From contig JAETXT010000005.1 of NCBI GenBank assembly GCA_019188255.1, positions 806,001-870,000 of the forward strand: DNA of 64,000 bases, in the 5' to 3' direction. The position numbers were made by a program, and so were the translations under genes. How positions within the stretch are numbered: position 1 is the stretch's first letter; the number at the start of each line of letters is the position of its first letter. This stretch comes from Verticillium longisporum (Eukaryota; Ascomycota; Sordariomycetes; Glomerellales; Plectosphaerellaceae). Positions 11,501 through 22,600 of the stretch are shown here, piece by piece. The notes beneath the pieces were generated by a model. It did no database searches, was not told the origin of the DNA, and saw only the letters and a list, made by a program, of their open reading frames with translations.

Positions 11501-11669
11501 GATGGTCCTTGATGTGGCTGGCGCTGGGCGTTCTCCAGACAATGTCAACCAAATGTCTCAGATGAAGAGTCTGATGGACGCGCCTACAGTAAACAACATG
11601 GGCAAGCAGTTCAAGTTGTACAATCCTCATGTTAACAACATTGTTTCTGGGGCTTGTAAGAAGAGTTAA
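8518..11669 (+). CDS. GH71 alpha-1,3-glucanase (mutanase) with Cys-repeat and chitinase-like C-terminal region
   Basis: Exon 8518-8604, intron 8605-8672 (GTCAGT...AAAG) and exon 8673-11669 give 1027 aa. Residues 1-22 are a signal peptide (MMRIITLILYSITLLAC). The GH71 module hydrolyses alpha-1,3-glucan. It shows AVFAHFMVGN, FKLLFSFDYAGRGPW, FFVPDWSSKG, MPVSPWFYTNLP and the signature SWNDYGESHYIG near 247-258, followed by a beta-rich part to about 430. Then come four copies of a pattern like LCxxxCxxxxCPxxxC at about 466-484, 513-529, 571-588 and 618-634. The last 390 residues (YDDSWPTYEQYIRDAV; WHGSPTELFDVLAVPVLMV; a hydrophobic stretch near 908-931) resemble the region after the catalytic domain of fungal subgroup-C (killer-toxin-like) chitinases. 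That resemblance is from memory. The ORF is intact. Confidence 0.9.
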
Positions 11670-13793
11670 ACATTATATGCATGCCATGGGGCATTAGAGT
11701 CCAGAGTGCCTTAGTGTTGAAAAGAATTGATTCTCAACAGAGTTATCATGAGCAGCCTGCTTTATGGTTGTGAAGAGAAAGTGAATGATCACCAATACTG
11801 AAGGGCGTGACTCACTATGACATGGGTCCAGGATGTTCAGGCCAGTTCACTGAATGCTATGAGCTCGAACGAGTCTGAGTTTTATGTTGACTGGATCCAA
11901 CGATCGCCAGCATACCATCACTTTATGAGTTCACTCAAGGTTTACTCTCCATATATCAAGAAGTTTTAGTATCAAAGACATAATACATGGGAGCCAGTGA
12001 CAGGTGTTGCTGATTATGGCATGATGACCTACGAGATCTATATGTTTCAGATATCAAGTGCTCGTGACTTTCTTACATCGTCACTCATTACAGTATACTA
12101 AGCCTCTAAAGGAGCCGAATGCGCGCTGCACAGAAAATTGCGGGCGTGCCAGACACGATGAAGAGTGTCGTCAGCGTGGTCAGTGGTCGGATGGTGACTG
12201 AATTAAGGTTATCGCCATGGCGATATGGATGGAGACGACTCTGCTCTAGACGCCCTGCGTATCTGACTATCCTTGCCAGACGTAACCTCGAGCTCGGCAA
12301 CGTGCCGGGGCTAGGCAAGTACATAGTAAAGAGTTTGGGGGCTAGCCGCCAGGGACATGTGAGGGTGGTGGGTACATGAACATGGCTGTGACGCGTGTTG
12401 CAGCCGCCGTGATCTCGCATTGCTTGCTGCTCGAGCATCACAGTGGGTTCCGGGCATGACTCTGCGTGCCTACCTGGCTATGCATGCGCTTGCTTGACGA
12501 TGGAGAATGAGTTCGAGGAGAGATGAGCCCGAGCAGAGGGGCAGCCGCCCAGCCAAGATGGATGAAGGCCAACAAGCGGGGCCCTATTGGTGATCCATTT
12601 GACGTGTGCACGAGCCACCTTCGTCTGCCCCTCCACGCCTTCCCCTTTCCCCCCTTTGGTTCCCTCCCCTGCTCATACCCAGCTGCCCCTGCCCCAAGCT
12701 GTTTCCTTGCCCCTTGTCCCTGCCCCAAACCTCTCATCGACTTCTGAACTGACCACATCGATTTTCGATTCTGCCCTGAAGTGTAACCGTCCCATCTCTC
12801 TTTCAACGACAACTTCATCCCATCGACCAACACATCCGACATGACCGTCTGTTCATTCGCACCGCTTCAGCATCCAATGTCCACACCTAATTGCTACCTA
12901 GCATGTCCGCCAACCATGAACAGCCATATCCACGTGCTCCGGGATGGGCCGGGCGCTTGCACGACTGCCTAAGGGAGCCAAAAGCCGGGAGTCACAGTAC
13001 ACAGCCCAGCCGGTCCAGAGCCTAGGACATCCATCACGCAGCTGTCATTTGCCGTTGAGCTCCTGGTCCCATTCGTTAAGCGCCCATCACAGCCGCCCAA
13101 TCACCATGCCTCTACTCGCCTCCCACCGACCTGCATCAACCAGCCAGGAGCCAGTCAGTGCCGCTGAAGCTTGCGCGGCTCAACCTGAATGGTGAACTGG
13201 CAGGACTGGGTACCATCATGGGTACGGTTCGCACGGGGGGGTCCTGGACAAGGCCAGTCACTCAGCAATCGAATATGCGCCCTGGAGCTGTCGAAGGTCC
13301 CGGCCATCCCTGTCTCCCGCAGCACACTTGGCCCCCTCAGATCTGGCCCTGCCCCCCTCCCCATCCCATCCCGTCGGTCGGTCGGCCACGTTCATATTCC
13401 TGAGGTCGCGACTTTTCTCTCCTTCTAACCATCTCGCGTTTCTGCGTCGTCTCGTTCCTTCCTGATCCCCTCCGTCTCTCGCTCCATGACGACGACGTCG
13501 TCGCAGCTCGCCAGCGAAACCATCTAGAACAAGCCGAGCACAGCGACTTCAGTGGGACAAGACACGACTCCAACAAACCCCGCTTCTCCCCGCCCTGCTT
13601 CGGCCTCGCAGTTCGCAACCACGAGTATCAGACCTGACACCTGGGCCGGCCGCAAAAGCGACCGCCTCCAGGCTCCTATAAATAACTTTTCTTTTTGAGC
13701 TCGGCATCGCATCCTGCGCTGCACCTTGCCCGCGTACCTGCGCAAGCTGCGTCAGACACTCGTGAGCAGGCACAGCCAGTCGCCGCTCTCATC
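11670..13793. other. Intergenic, 2.1 kb, no gene seen
   Basis: This contains the 3' flank of GH71 and a long upstream region of the PhoD-like gene, with C/T-rich leader sequence from about 12600 to 13760. The ORFs present are short, in shifting frames and lack protein-like composition. Confidence 0.45.
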
Positions 13794-16700
13794 ATGGAGC
13801 GTACTCGCAGTGCCCACGACGAGGAGCTCTTCCTCAGCAAGCCCGCCGACTCGGACAACTGCGACAGCCCTACCGTAGAACCTCTGCGCATTTTCAAACC
13901 TCAAAGCCCTCCTGCTGAAAAGCAATCATCAGAGCGTTTCAGATACCCGCCGCCGCCATCGTCCTCGTCTTTGACCCCAGCATCCAAGCACTCTTTCCCG
14001 TTGCCCCCGGTGCCTCAAGCTCTGCTGCGCCGCTGCCGTACCCAGAGGACAACGATCTGAAGCCCAGCACGCCGCCCGTCAGACCTACCGTTGCTGCCCC
14101 CAAACGCTATGGCTCCGACTACAACGACACGAGCCCTCGTCTGACCAGCCCCGTCGAGACCAAGAGCCCTACCTTGGCTGAGAGGCGTGGCACAGCGCCC
14201 CGCCCTTTGACAGATCCCGCCAGTCCTGACGGTGACGAGGGCGGCTTGTTTGCGAAGCCTTTGAAGCCGTCTGAACAGCACGCGCCGGTCGCTGCTACGG
14301 CGAATTATCCGAGCTACACAAAGAAGCCATACTACCCCGCCCCTGGCTCTACCACCAGTTCCTCCGGCTCCTCTTCCAACCTGTCTCACGGGCGCCTTGC
14401 GCAAGACCCCGAGAGACTGAGGATGCCTAGCAGCGAGAACAGCGTCAACCGCTTTGCCTCAACCGCCTCAACGTCTACAACCCGCGCGAGCCGGGGCTCG
14501 CCTCCCCCGCCCGAAACCCCGATTGTCGAACCTGGCGTCATACCCGGCGGAGGCATCGAGGCCCGTTACGCCGCCTCGGGCATCTCGGGCACCGCCACCT
14601 TGACCAGCCTGCAAGCTCAGCATGCTCAGAGTGCTGCCGCTTCCCAGAGACTCGCGCAATACGGCGGTGCTCCCCGCGGCCCAGCGCGACCTTGGACGCC
14701 GACCGACACGCCCGACAACCAGCGCAATGGCCCTCCCACCGTGTACCAAGGCTCCAACCATGACGCGAGTCCGACCCATCCCACCTGCAGCCTGCAACCC
14801 CAGCAAGCGGCGCAGTCTGACCAGCCGGCTCAGCAAGCCAGCGACCTCGAGCAAGACTTCCAGCGGCTTGGGCATAATGACCCGCCGCCCGCATACTCCA
14901 GTGTCAACCCGGGCCGCAATAACGCGTACCCTGCCGAGAAGCAGCGTCCTCAACCGACAAGTACAAACTCGACGCCAGCTCCCTCATCCAGTGCGGCGCA
15001 ATCTCCTCCCAAGAAGCCCGCGAGCGTCGGGCCTCAAGCGGCCGGGCTAGCCTCGCCCGCATTGCAACACCCCGGGCATCCTGCTTTCGCCAACGATCCT
15101 AGACCTCTCGAGCAGCAACCTCAACAACTTCAGCAGCAGCCGCAGCAGGCACAGCAGCAGCAGCCGCACCAACAAGCGCAGATTCAACAGCTGCAAAACG
15201 GCCAGCCCGTGCAAGCTCAAACGCCAGTGACTCCTGGCTTCCAGGGAGGAGCCGGCCCGAGCTCGCCGCCTCCCCTTCCCGAGGGCTGGATCGCTCATCT
15301 CGACCAGAACTCGGGTCAGTACTACTACATCCACCTAGCGAGCCAGGCTACGCAATGGGAGTTTCCCAAGGGTCCCAACCCGATCCACCATGAGTCGGCC
15401 CCGCTGTCGCCGACAGCTTCCACCTATGGCAATCCTCTCGCTTCCCCAATGTTTGGCAAGCAGCCCATGGCGTCGCCCATGTTCTCACCGCAGACGCCGG
15501 GATATGCTGAGAGCATCATGAGCGTTGCCGCTTCTCAGACACCATCTGCTGCCGGCTTTTCTGGACCGCCTCCGAGCGCCGGAGTGGACATGTTCAAGAT
15601 TCAGCCGACGAACGGGGTGTATTTTGGGCCATATCTGCGTTACTGCAACATGGATATCGAGCGTGGGTTGTGGCTCGGAAGCATTCTCATTGTGACGGAT
15701 GCGCCTCAACCGCCCACGATCCACCTGCATTTGAGCGCGGACCTTTCGCCGAACCCGCGCCAACTGCAGCCGCACAACATCTTCACCCACCAGCGATGGT
15801 CCTTCTACAAGTACAGTATTGAGCTGCCAATGGGAGAAGGAGGCACCCAGAGATGGACGTATGCCGTCACGTCTCACCTGGGCTGCACGCGGTACGAATT
15901 CGTCATTGCAGGCCGTTACGAGACGGGCTGGAGGTTCATTGCGCATTCCAACAATGACTTTGCTGCAACAACCAACCAAGCCGAGAGGGCGAAGCTCGGT
16001 GGCGTCGGTTTCATGTGGAAGGATGTCCTCCAGAAGAACATTGACTGCGGAGGCTTCCATGTCCAGCTTGGCCTGGGTGATCAGATCTACGGTGACAGGT
16101 TATGGAAAGAGGTGCCGTTGCTGAAGCAGTGGCTCGCCATGAGCGGCAAGGAAAACCGAAAGAAGGCACCCTGGACCGCACGACATGAGGAAGATGTCTC
16201 CCATGCATACTTTCACTACTACACAAGCCACTTTGACCAGCCGTATCTGCGAGAGGCGTTCGCCCAAATCCCTCACGTTCTGCAGGTGGACGACCACGAT
16301 ATGTAAGCTACTACTTTCTACCCCTTGCAGATGCTAGGCCTAACCCTTCCCAGTTTTGACGGCTACGGGTCGTATCCCGCGTATATGCAAGACTCGCAAA
16401 TGTTCAAGAATGTTGGCCGCATTGCCGTTGAGATGTATCTTCTCTTCCAGCACCACACGACTGTTGAAATCCTCCGCAACGTCAGCAACGATCTCGACCT
16501 GTTTACTATCACTGGTCAAGGCTGGCACTTTGTCAAGTACCTTGGGCCGGCCGTGGTCGTTGTTGGACCTGATTGTCGGTCGGAAAGAAACCAGAGCCGC
16601 GTTATGGCCGGCCCGACATACCAGGGCATCTTTCCCAAGGTCGCCACATTACCTCCTAGCGTACAGCACTGTATATGGCTGGTATCTGTACCTCTTGTTT

Positions 16701-17568
16701 ATCCGCGCTTGGAAGCCGTGGAGAGTTTGGCTACAGCTGTCACAACCGGCAAAAAGGTGGTCAACTCTGGTTACAATGTGCTCGGCAAGGTGACGAGCTC
16801 TGTAGCTGGTATAGTCGGCGGCAAGGAAGTCGTCGCATCCGGTTTCTCGCAGGTGAAGAAGGCTGTCGGAAAGGGTGGTCTCATGGGCAGTGTACTGAAC
16901 CAGTTCGGCGAGATCGACCTCGCTGAGGTGCTCAAGGACATGTGGACGCATGAGACCAAGGACCTCGAGAGGACCTATTTCATCCGAACTTTGCAAGGCA
17001 TTGCCCAGCAAAAGGGCGTGCGCATGACATTCTTGTCTGGAGGTAATTCGTGCACATCTTGATTCGCTATGGATCACTGCTAACTCTCATCAGATGTCAG
17101 CTGCGCTGGTGCCGGCCTCGTGCACGACCCGTCACACCCCAGCGACCACAAGACGATGTACCAGATCATCACCTCTCCTATCGTCGCCCAACCGGCTCAG
17201 AACTACATCCTCAAGCTGCTCCATAACCAAAAGTCTCTCTACGTGCCCCAAAACGGCCACAAGTCCAACCATGAGGTGACTGACACCAAGGAGGACATGA
17301 TGGAGATCTTTCACACCGATGCGTCGGGTTCCCCCGCGAGCTGAAGAAACTCATGGGCCGTCGCAACTATATTGCCTGCGTAGCCTACGATCCCGAGGCT
17401 GTAGCCTCGTCGAACTTCTCCTCAGCTGGGTCCGTCATCAACGGAGGGCAGCAGGGGCTCAACAAGTTGAGTCTGGCAATTGACTTTGTCGTGCAAGGCG
17501 ATGGAGCCTTCACGGCACCGACAAAGTACGGGCCAGTGATTGTGCCGCACCTCGAATTCGGGCGGTAA
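13794..17568 (+). CDS. WW-domain and PhoD-like phosphatase protein, with two apparent single-base frameshifts
   Basis: The start MERTRSAHDEELFLSKPADSD is in frame to about 14005. The frame then moves to the one containing 14174-16302. Intron 16303-16353 (CCTAAC branch) joins the conserved DDHDIFDGYGSYP, and intron 17043-17093 (GCTAAC branch) joins LSGDVSCAGAG, a PhoD-type GDV motif. After HTDASGS the frame breaks again near 17331 and resumes as PRELKKLMGRRNYIACVAYDP to the stop at 17566-17568. Both breaks lie in CCCCC runs, and one extra C at each restores one 1224-residue frame. The N-terminal 490 residues are Pro/Gln/Ser-rich and disordered. A WW domain (LPEGWIAHLDQNSGQYYY) lies near 495-527 and would bind Pro-rich partners. 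The metallophosphatase-like region fills the C-terminal half. Substrate unknown. Confidence 0.82.
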
Positions 17569-18060
17569 AGAGGGGTTGTGCGACAGGACCAAGCAGGGTT
17601 CGGGAAGGAACATAGGTCTGGGGATGGATGGCTGCGTTGCGCCAAGGTTCTGATTGTGTTCTTCTGTCGGCGCCGACATGTCTATTCCATCTTTGGTCGG
17701 AGCCCGGATTTCGGTGTTGGATTTGAGCCTCTCGACGAGTTTCTTCATAGCATTCAGCGATATACTTCTTTTCAGAGTCTGCGTGGCTCATGTGTGCGCC
17801 TGTGTGCACTTATTCACCGTTGCCAGCTCTGTCTGCAAACTGGGTTGCCTTCACGGTGGCGTTACACGGCGTTTTCCTAGGTACCTAGGTAGGAACCTTT
17901 GGCAGGCGGCTTACTTCTAGACTGAAACCTTCGGAACATTTGGAGGCACAACACCTGGAGAAATCGCCTCCAGCTGAAGCAAGTCATCCCAATCCGCCTG
18001 GTTGACCTCGACGACAGTACGCAACAAGAACGCGACCATGGCCGACTCCGACATCACCAC
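17569..18060. other. 3' flank of the PhoD-like gene up to the AT-rich island
   Basis: Ordinary GC content and no supported gene. It includes the palindrome CCTAGGTACCTAGG at about 17877-17890. The base composition drops sharply around 18060, marking the left edge of the transposon island. Confidence 0.45.
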
Positions 18061-18881
18061 ATATTCGCGCTATAGTTAAATATTGCCATGGCCGAGACGA
18101 ATCGTTTATCTTTGAGGGGTCACGACTAAAGACTTTGATAGTCTTATAGGTGTAAGGGAGACTAGGAAAACCCCGTGTTTCCGTACTAGGCTATTCGATA
18201 AACAGATATTATAGCTTATCGTCCTAATAGCTATCCTAGCTCTATACCTTTATATATATCTCGACTTTAGCTTAGTATATAAGCGTGCTATTAGGACCTC
18301 ACTTGGGGCCACATTCGTGGTAGTGAAAAGAGTTAACTATCTAATGCTATTAGTGCTTTAGGCTGACGCCCTTATGAATAGAGTGGAGTGCCCCAGCCCT
18401 AGGACTCTGGCGGAGTCCAAGTCCGCTAGGAGCCCTGGGCCAGAGGCACCTTCCACAGGTGCCCCCAATACTGCCGCCTCCTCGAGATGCCGTATCTATA
18501 CGGTCGTTAATATAGCGCGTTAATATAGCGTATTAATTCCTATAGTGTAAAGTAATCTTATTATTCATCGATTCTTATCCGCTCCTACTAACTTAATCGT
18601 GCTTTTCTAGCTAGCTACGTATTAATTCCGTTTATTATATAGTTCTATTAATTGTATTATCGTATATATATATCTTCTATACTCTTAACCCGTCTAGAGT
18701 AGGTAGTATCGGGACTCGTATATCTACTAATATCGTATATATACTATTATTAACTATTCGAAGTATACTAGTATCTTATATATTTAGATACTAATTATAC
18801 TCATTTCGGACTCTCTTATACCTATACTTATATTTCTTAAAGTCTATTATAATAATGCTTCTTAATTAGTATATTAGTATC

Positions 18882-19590
18882 TATAGGAGTTATAAGGGTT
18901 AGAGTCTTATAACTACTCTAGTAGCTTAAATAAAAGCTAAATTATAGTAATATAAATATTATAAAATAGAGAGAAATCGTAGCTATAGAACGGTATAATT
19001 TTTATAATATTCTATAGAGCTATTCTATAATAATAAGTATTTAAGTTCTCTTATACCCTATTAGCTAGAGCTTAAAATCCGACTCTACTTCCCCCGTAAA
19101 TCTAGAGGTAGTCTAAGCGCCTTATCTATATATAGCTATTAAGGGTTAATCTATTATATATAGAGGGTACTCCTTAGACCTATTTTTTAAGTTTTTAGAT
19201 CTTAATAATTATTTAATTCTAATTATATTTATAAATCCCCTTTATATAATAATTCCTATTTAATTTATATATTCTTAATTATTAAGAATAAATACTTTCT
19301 AAGATATATTTTACTCTTATTAGGATTAATTTAAGTATTTCTCTTAATTAATTATAAACTTCTTCTTAATTACCCTTTTACTTTCCTACCTTTAATTTAA
19401 ACGAAATATATATTATTTTATAGCTCTTATTAAAGGCTATAAGAATCTTTAATCTATTTCTTAACTTAATATCTCCTTCTAGAGATATAATTATTTTTTA
19501 TTTCTCCTTTCCTTTTATTTATTATTATCTCTTTATTTTATAATTAAATTATATTATTAATTATTATTTAATACTTCTTATATTAATTAT
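18882..19590 (+). repeat. Copia LTR copy 1 (degraded)
   Basis: The leftmost copy of a repeat of about 700 bp that starts TATAGGAGTTATAAGGG and ends near CTTCTTATA. It aligns by eye with 21901-22600 on the same strand and with 29706-30402 and 33949-34648 on the other strand. Termini TATAGGAG / CTCCTATA would be TGTAGGAG / CTCCTACA before RIP, as expected for an LTR with TG...CA ends. Confidence 0.65.
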
Positions 19591-19975
19591 AATATAAATT
19601 ATTAAGTTATAAGCCTAGATTTCTAATCTACTTTAAAATAGAATTATAAATAATCGAGATAATAATTCTTTAATTATTTAATAACTTTAACTATCTCTTA
19701 ATTATTATATACTAAGTTATTTTAATTATTATTAATTTATCTTTAACTTTTAAAAGATTCTCTATCTTTTAATATACTTTTTATATCGATAGCTCCTCTC
19801 CTTATTAAATAATCGTAATTATTAATTTAATTTTTAATTATATTTATACTTATATTTTAATAGCCTTTTACGCTATCCTTTTAGAAGCTTAAAAATAATA
19901 ATAAATATAAGGTTTAAATTATATAAATTAAGTCTTTTTTCTTATCTTAAGGAATTAAATTAAAAGAAATTATTA
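19591..19975 (+). pseudogene. Copia leader fragment after LTR copy 1
   Basis: This AT-rich sequence runs parallel to the DNA following LTR copy 2 (about 22601-22716 plus 23150-23616), for example TTAAGTCTTTTTTCTTATCTTA in both. It is therefore the 5' untranslated leader of a second copia copy, and it stops at pogo copy 1. It provides the empty-site version of the solo-LTR insertion. Confidence 0.55.
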
Positions 19976-21834
19976 ACGTAATCCACAAGCGAGTGGTTCA
20001 CCCAAGCGAGTGGTTCACTTCGCCCGGGCCCACGACCTACACCTGAATTCTACAGATTCCACCTCCGCCCGCGATGGAGACTCTTTCAAAAGAAGGTCAA
20101 TTATTCCTTGCTATCCAAGCTATGGACAATGACCCGAACCTAAGCGCCCGGAGTGCTGCGAGGATCTACACCGTCCCCTTAACGACGCTCCTCCGACGCC
20201 AGAAGGGCAAACCCTCCCGACGCGAAAGCCCGCCCAATTCTGCCAAATTAACAGTACTAGAAGAGAAAACTATTGTCGAATATATCCTTGACCTAGATGC
20301 GCGATCTTACCCTCCCCGGTTGGGTGAGGTCGGAGATATGGCGAATCGCCTGCTTGCCGACCGTGACGCGCCACGCGTCGGGAAGAACTGGGCCGCAAAC
20401 TTCGTCAAACGGCAACCAGAGCTCCGGACGCGTTTCTTTCGCAAGTACGACTACAAGAGGGCCCAATGCGAAGATCCGGACGCGATAAACGCGTGGTTCC
20501 GCCTCGTGCATAACATGATCGCCAAGTACGGCATCCAAGAGGCTGACATGTACAACTTTGACGAGACCGGCTTCCAGATGGGCGTTATCGCCAACGGAAT
20601 GGTCGTGACCAGTTCGGAAAGACGGTCCAATGTGAAGATGAGGCAGCCAGGCAACCGGGAATGGGTTACGGTGATCCAGGGCGTTGGCGCGTTGGGTTTC
20701 TCCGTCCCGCCGTTCATCGTGGTTTCGGGCAAGTACCACCTCTCGAGCTGGTACCAGGACGACGCGATTTCTCGCGACTGGAGAATCGCAACATCTCCAA
20801 ACGGCTGGACGACGAATGATATTGGTCTGGAATGGATTCGGCATTTTGACAGGCATACAAAGTCCCGTACTTCGGGCGGTTATCGCCTACTGATCCTGGA
20901 TGGCCACGAAAGTCACCACTCGGTCGACTTCGAACTCTACTGCAAGGAGAACAACATCATCACACTCTGTATGCCTCCTCATTCGTCACATCTACTCCAG
21001 CCTCTCGATGTTGGGTGTTTTGGCCCACTAAAGAAAGCATACGGTCGGCAAATCGAGGATAGGATGAGGGCGGGTACAACGCACATCAGCAAAGAGGACT
21101 TCTTCCCGGCGTTTTCGGCTGCATTTCAGCAAGCAATGACAGAAAAAAACATCCAGGGAGGCTTTCGAGGAGCGGGGCTTGTCCCCATAACCCGGAAACA
21201 GTCCTGTCAAAGCTGGATGTGAGGTTGAGGACGACGACGCCTCCGGGGACGTCCCACGGGGAGCGTGATTCTTGGGTCTCTAAGACGCCCACTAACCTGC
21301 TCGAGGCAGGTTCCCAGACTGACTTCATCAAAGGGCGAATCTCACGCCACCAGGGAAGCTCCCCAATGTCAATTTTAGATGCTGTTGACTATCTTGCGAA
21401 GGGGACGCGGGGTGTTATGCACCAGATCGCTCTTTTGAAGTCAGAGGTTATGATCCTTCGAGAGGAAAATGCTACACTAAGCCGACGCCGGAGGGCCAAA
21501 AGCTACGTCTCCGGGAAGGAGGAAGCATGGCTGTAGGCGAGGGACAGGACAAGATTGCTCAGAAGGAAGTAGATATCCAGATAAAAGAGGAAACGCTGCA
21601 GAACCCGGGTCCCGCGTCGTGGTCCCAGCCGAAGAAACGATGCTGTAGCGTATGCGGGAAGACCGGCCACAACGCGAGAACTTGTCAGGTAGCTATCTCA
21701 TCGTCTGCAAAAGACGAGGAGGAGTGATTTTAATTGATTTACGGCGTTTGGGTTGAGGTTTTCCTCGGAATGTTTGTCGGGTCGGGGTGAAGTGAACCAC
21801 TCGCATGGGTGAACCACTCGCTTGTGGATTACGT
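19976..21834 (+). mobile_element. pogo/Fot1-type DNA transposon, copy 1
   Basis: A 1859-bp element flanked on both sides by TA (19974-19975 and 21835-21836), the target duplication of Tc1/mariner-pogo elements. The terminal inverted repeats begin ACGTAATCCACAAGCGAGTG and match for 46 bp with one mismatch at position 30. Each repeat contains two direct copies of GCGAGTGGTTCAC, plausible transposase binding sites. The GC content is normal, without RIP-type decay, unlike all surrounding DNA. It is almost identical to copies 2 and 3; the differences I noticed are mainly homopolymer lengths plus one ATGTC/ACGTC substitution near 21366. Confidence 0.93.
20074..21727 (+). CDS. pogo/Fot1-family transposase (copy 1, frame broken)
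   Basis: Cut-and-paste transposase. An N-terminal Psq-type helix-turn-helix (residues 1-50, SARSAARIYTVPLTTLLRR) is followed by a CENP-B-type DNA-binding part (about 60-135, ending FVKRQPELRTRFFRKYDYKR). The DDE_1 catalytic domain has the acidic residues in YNFDETGF, LLILDGHESHH and LLQPLDVGCFGPLKK. A C-terminal zinc knuckle CCSVCGKTGHNARTC follows. The first segment stops after 382 codons, and the remainder continues as separate ORFs at 21219-21536 and 21527-21727. This copy has A7 near 21146 as needed, but C4 instead of C5 near 21184 and A4 instead of A5 near 21500. With the run lengths seen among the copies, one frame of about 551 residues would result, close to the usual size for this family. 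Confidence 0.9.
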
Positions 21835-21900
21835 TATTTTAATCTATTAATTATTAAAATTCTAAATTTATAGCTTTATTCTAATTATCTTTATTAAAGC

Positions 21901-22600
21901 TATAGGAGTTATAAGGGTTAGAGTCTTATAATTACTCTAGTAGCTTAAATAAAAGCTGAACTATAACGATATATATATTATAAAATAGAGAAAGATCGTG
22001 GCTATAGAACGGTATAATTTTTATAATATTCTATGGAGCCGTTCTATAGTAATAAGCGTTTAAGTTCTCTTATACCCTATTAGCTAGAGTTAAAATCCGA
22101 CTCTATTTCCCTATAGGTCTAGAGGTAGTCTAAGCGCCTTATCTACGTATAGCTATTAAGGGTTAGTCTATTATATATAGAGGGCACCCCTTAGATCTAT
22201 TTTTTAGGTTTTTAGATCTTAATAATTATCTAATTCTAATTATATTCGTAAGTCCCTTTTATATAGTAATTCCTATTTAATTTATATATTCTTAATTATT
22301 AGGAATAGATACCTTTTAAGATACGCTTTACTCTTATTCGGATTAATCTAAGTATTTCTCTTAATTAATTATAACCTTCTTCTAATTATCCCTCGACTTA
22401 CTTACCTTCGATCTAAACGAAAAATATACTATTTTATAGCTCTTATTAAGGGCTATAAGAATCTTCGATCTATTTCTCGACCTAATGTCTCCTTCTAGAG
22501 ATATAGCTATTTTTATCTCTCCCTTCCTCTTATCTATTATTATCTCTTTATTCTATAATTAAGCTATATCCTCGGTTATTATTTAATACTTTTTACGTTA
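21901..22600 (+). repeat. Copia 5' LTR (copy 2)
   Basis: A repeat of about 700 bp in the same orientation as LTR copy 1, starting TATAGGAGTTATAAGGG at 21901 and less RIP-mutated than copy 1. It is followed by leader and gag-pol remnants on the plus strand, so it acts as the 5' LTR. The precise 3' border is uncertain by about 25 bp because related copies share similarity slightly further. Confidence 0.65.

Noticed and set aside
20293..20856. 187-codon antisense ORF repeated in all three pogo copies
   Set aside because: Shadow of the transposase frame; repeated only because the element is repeated.
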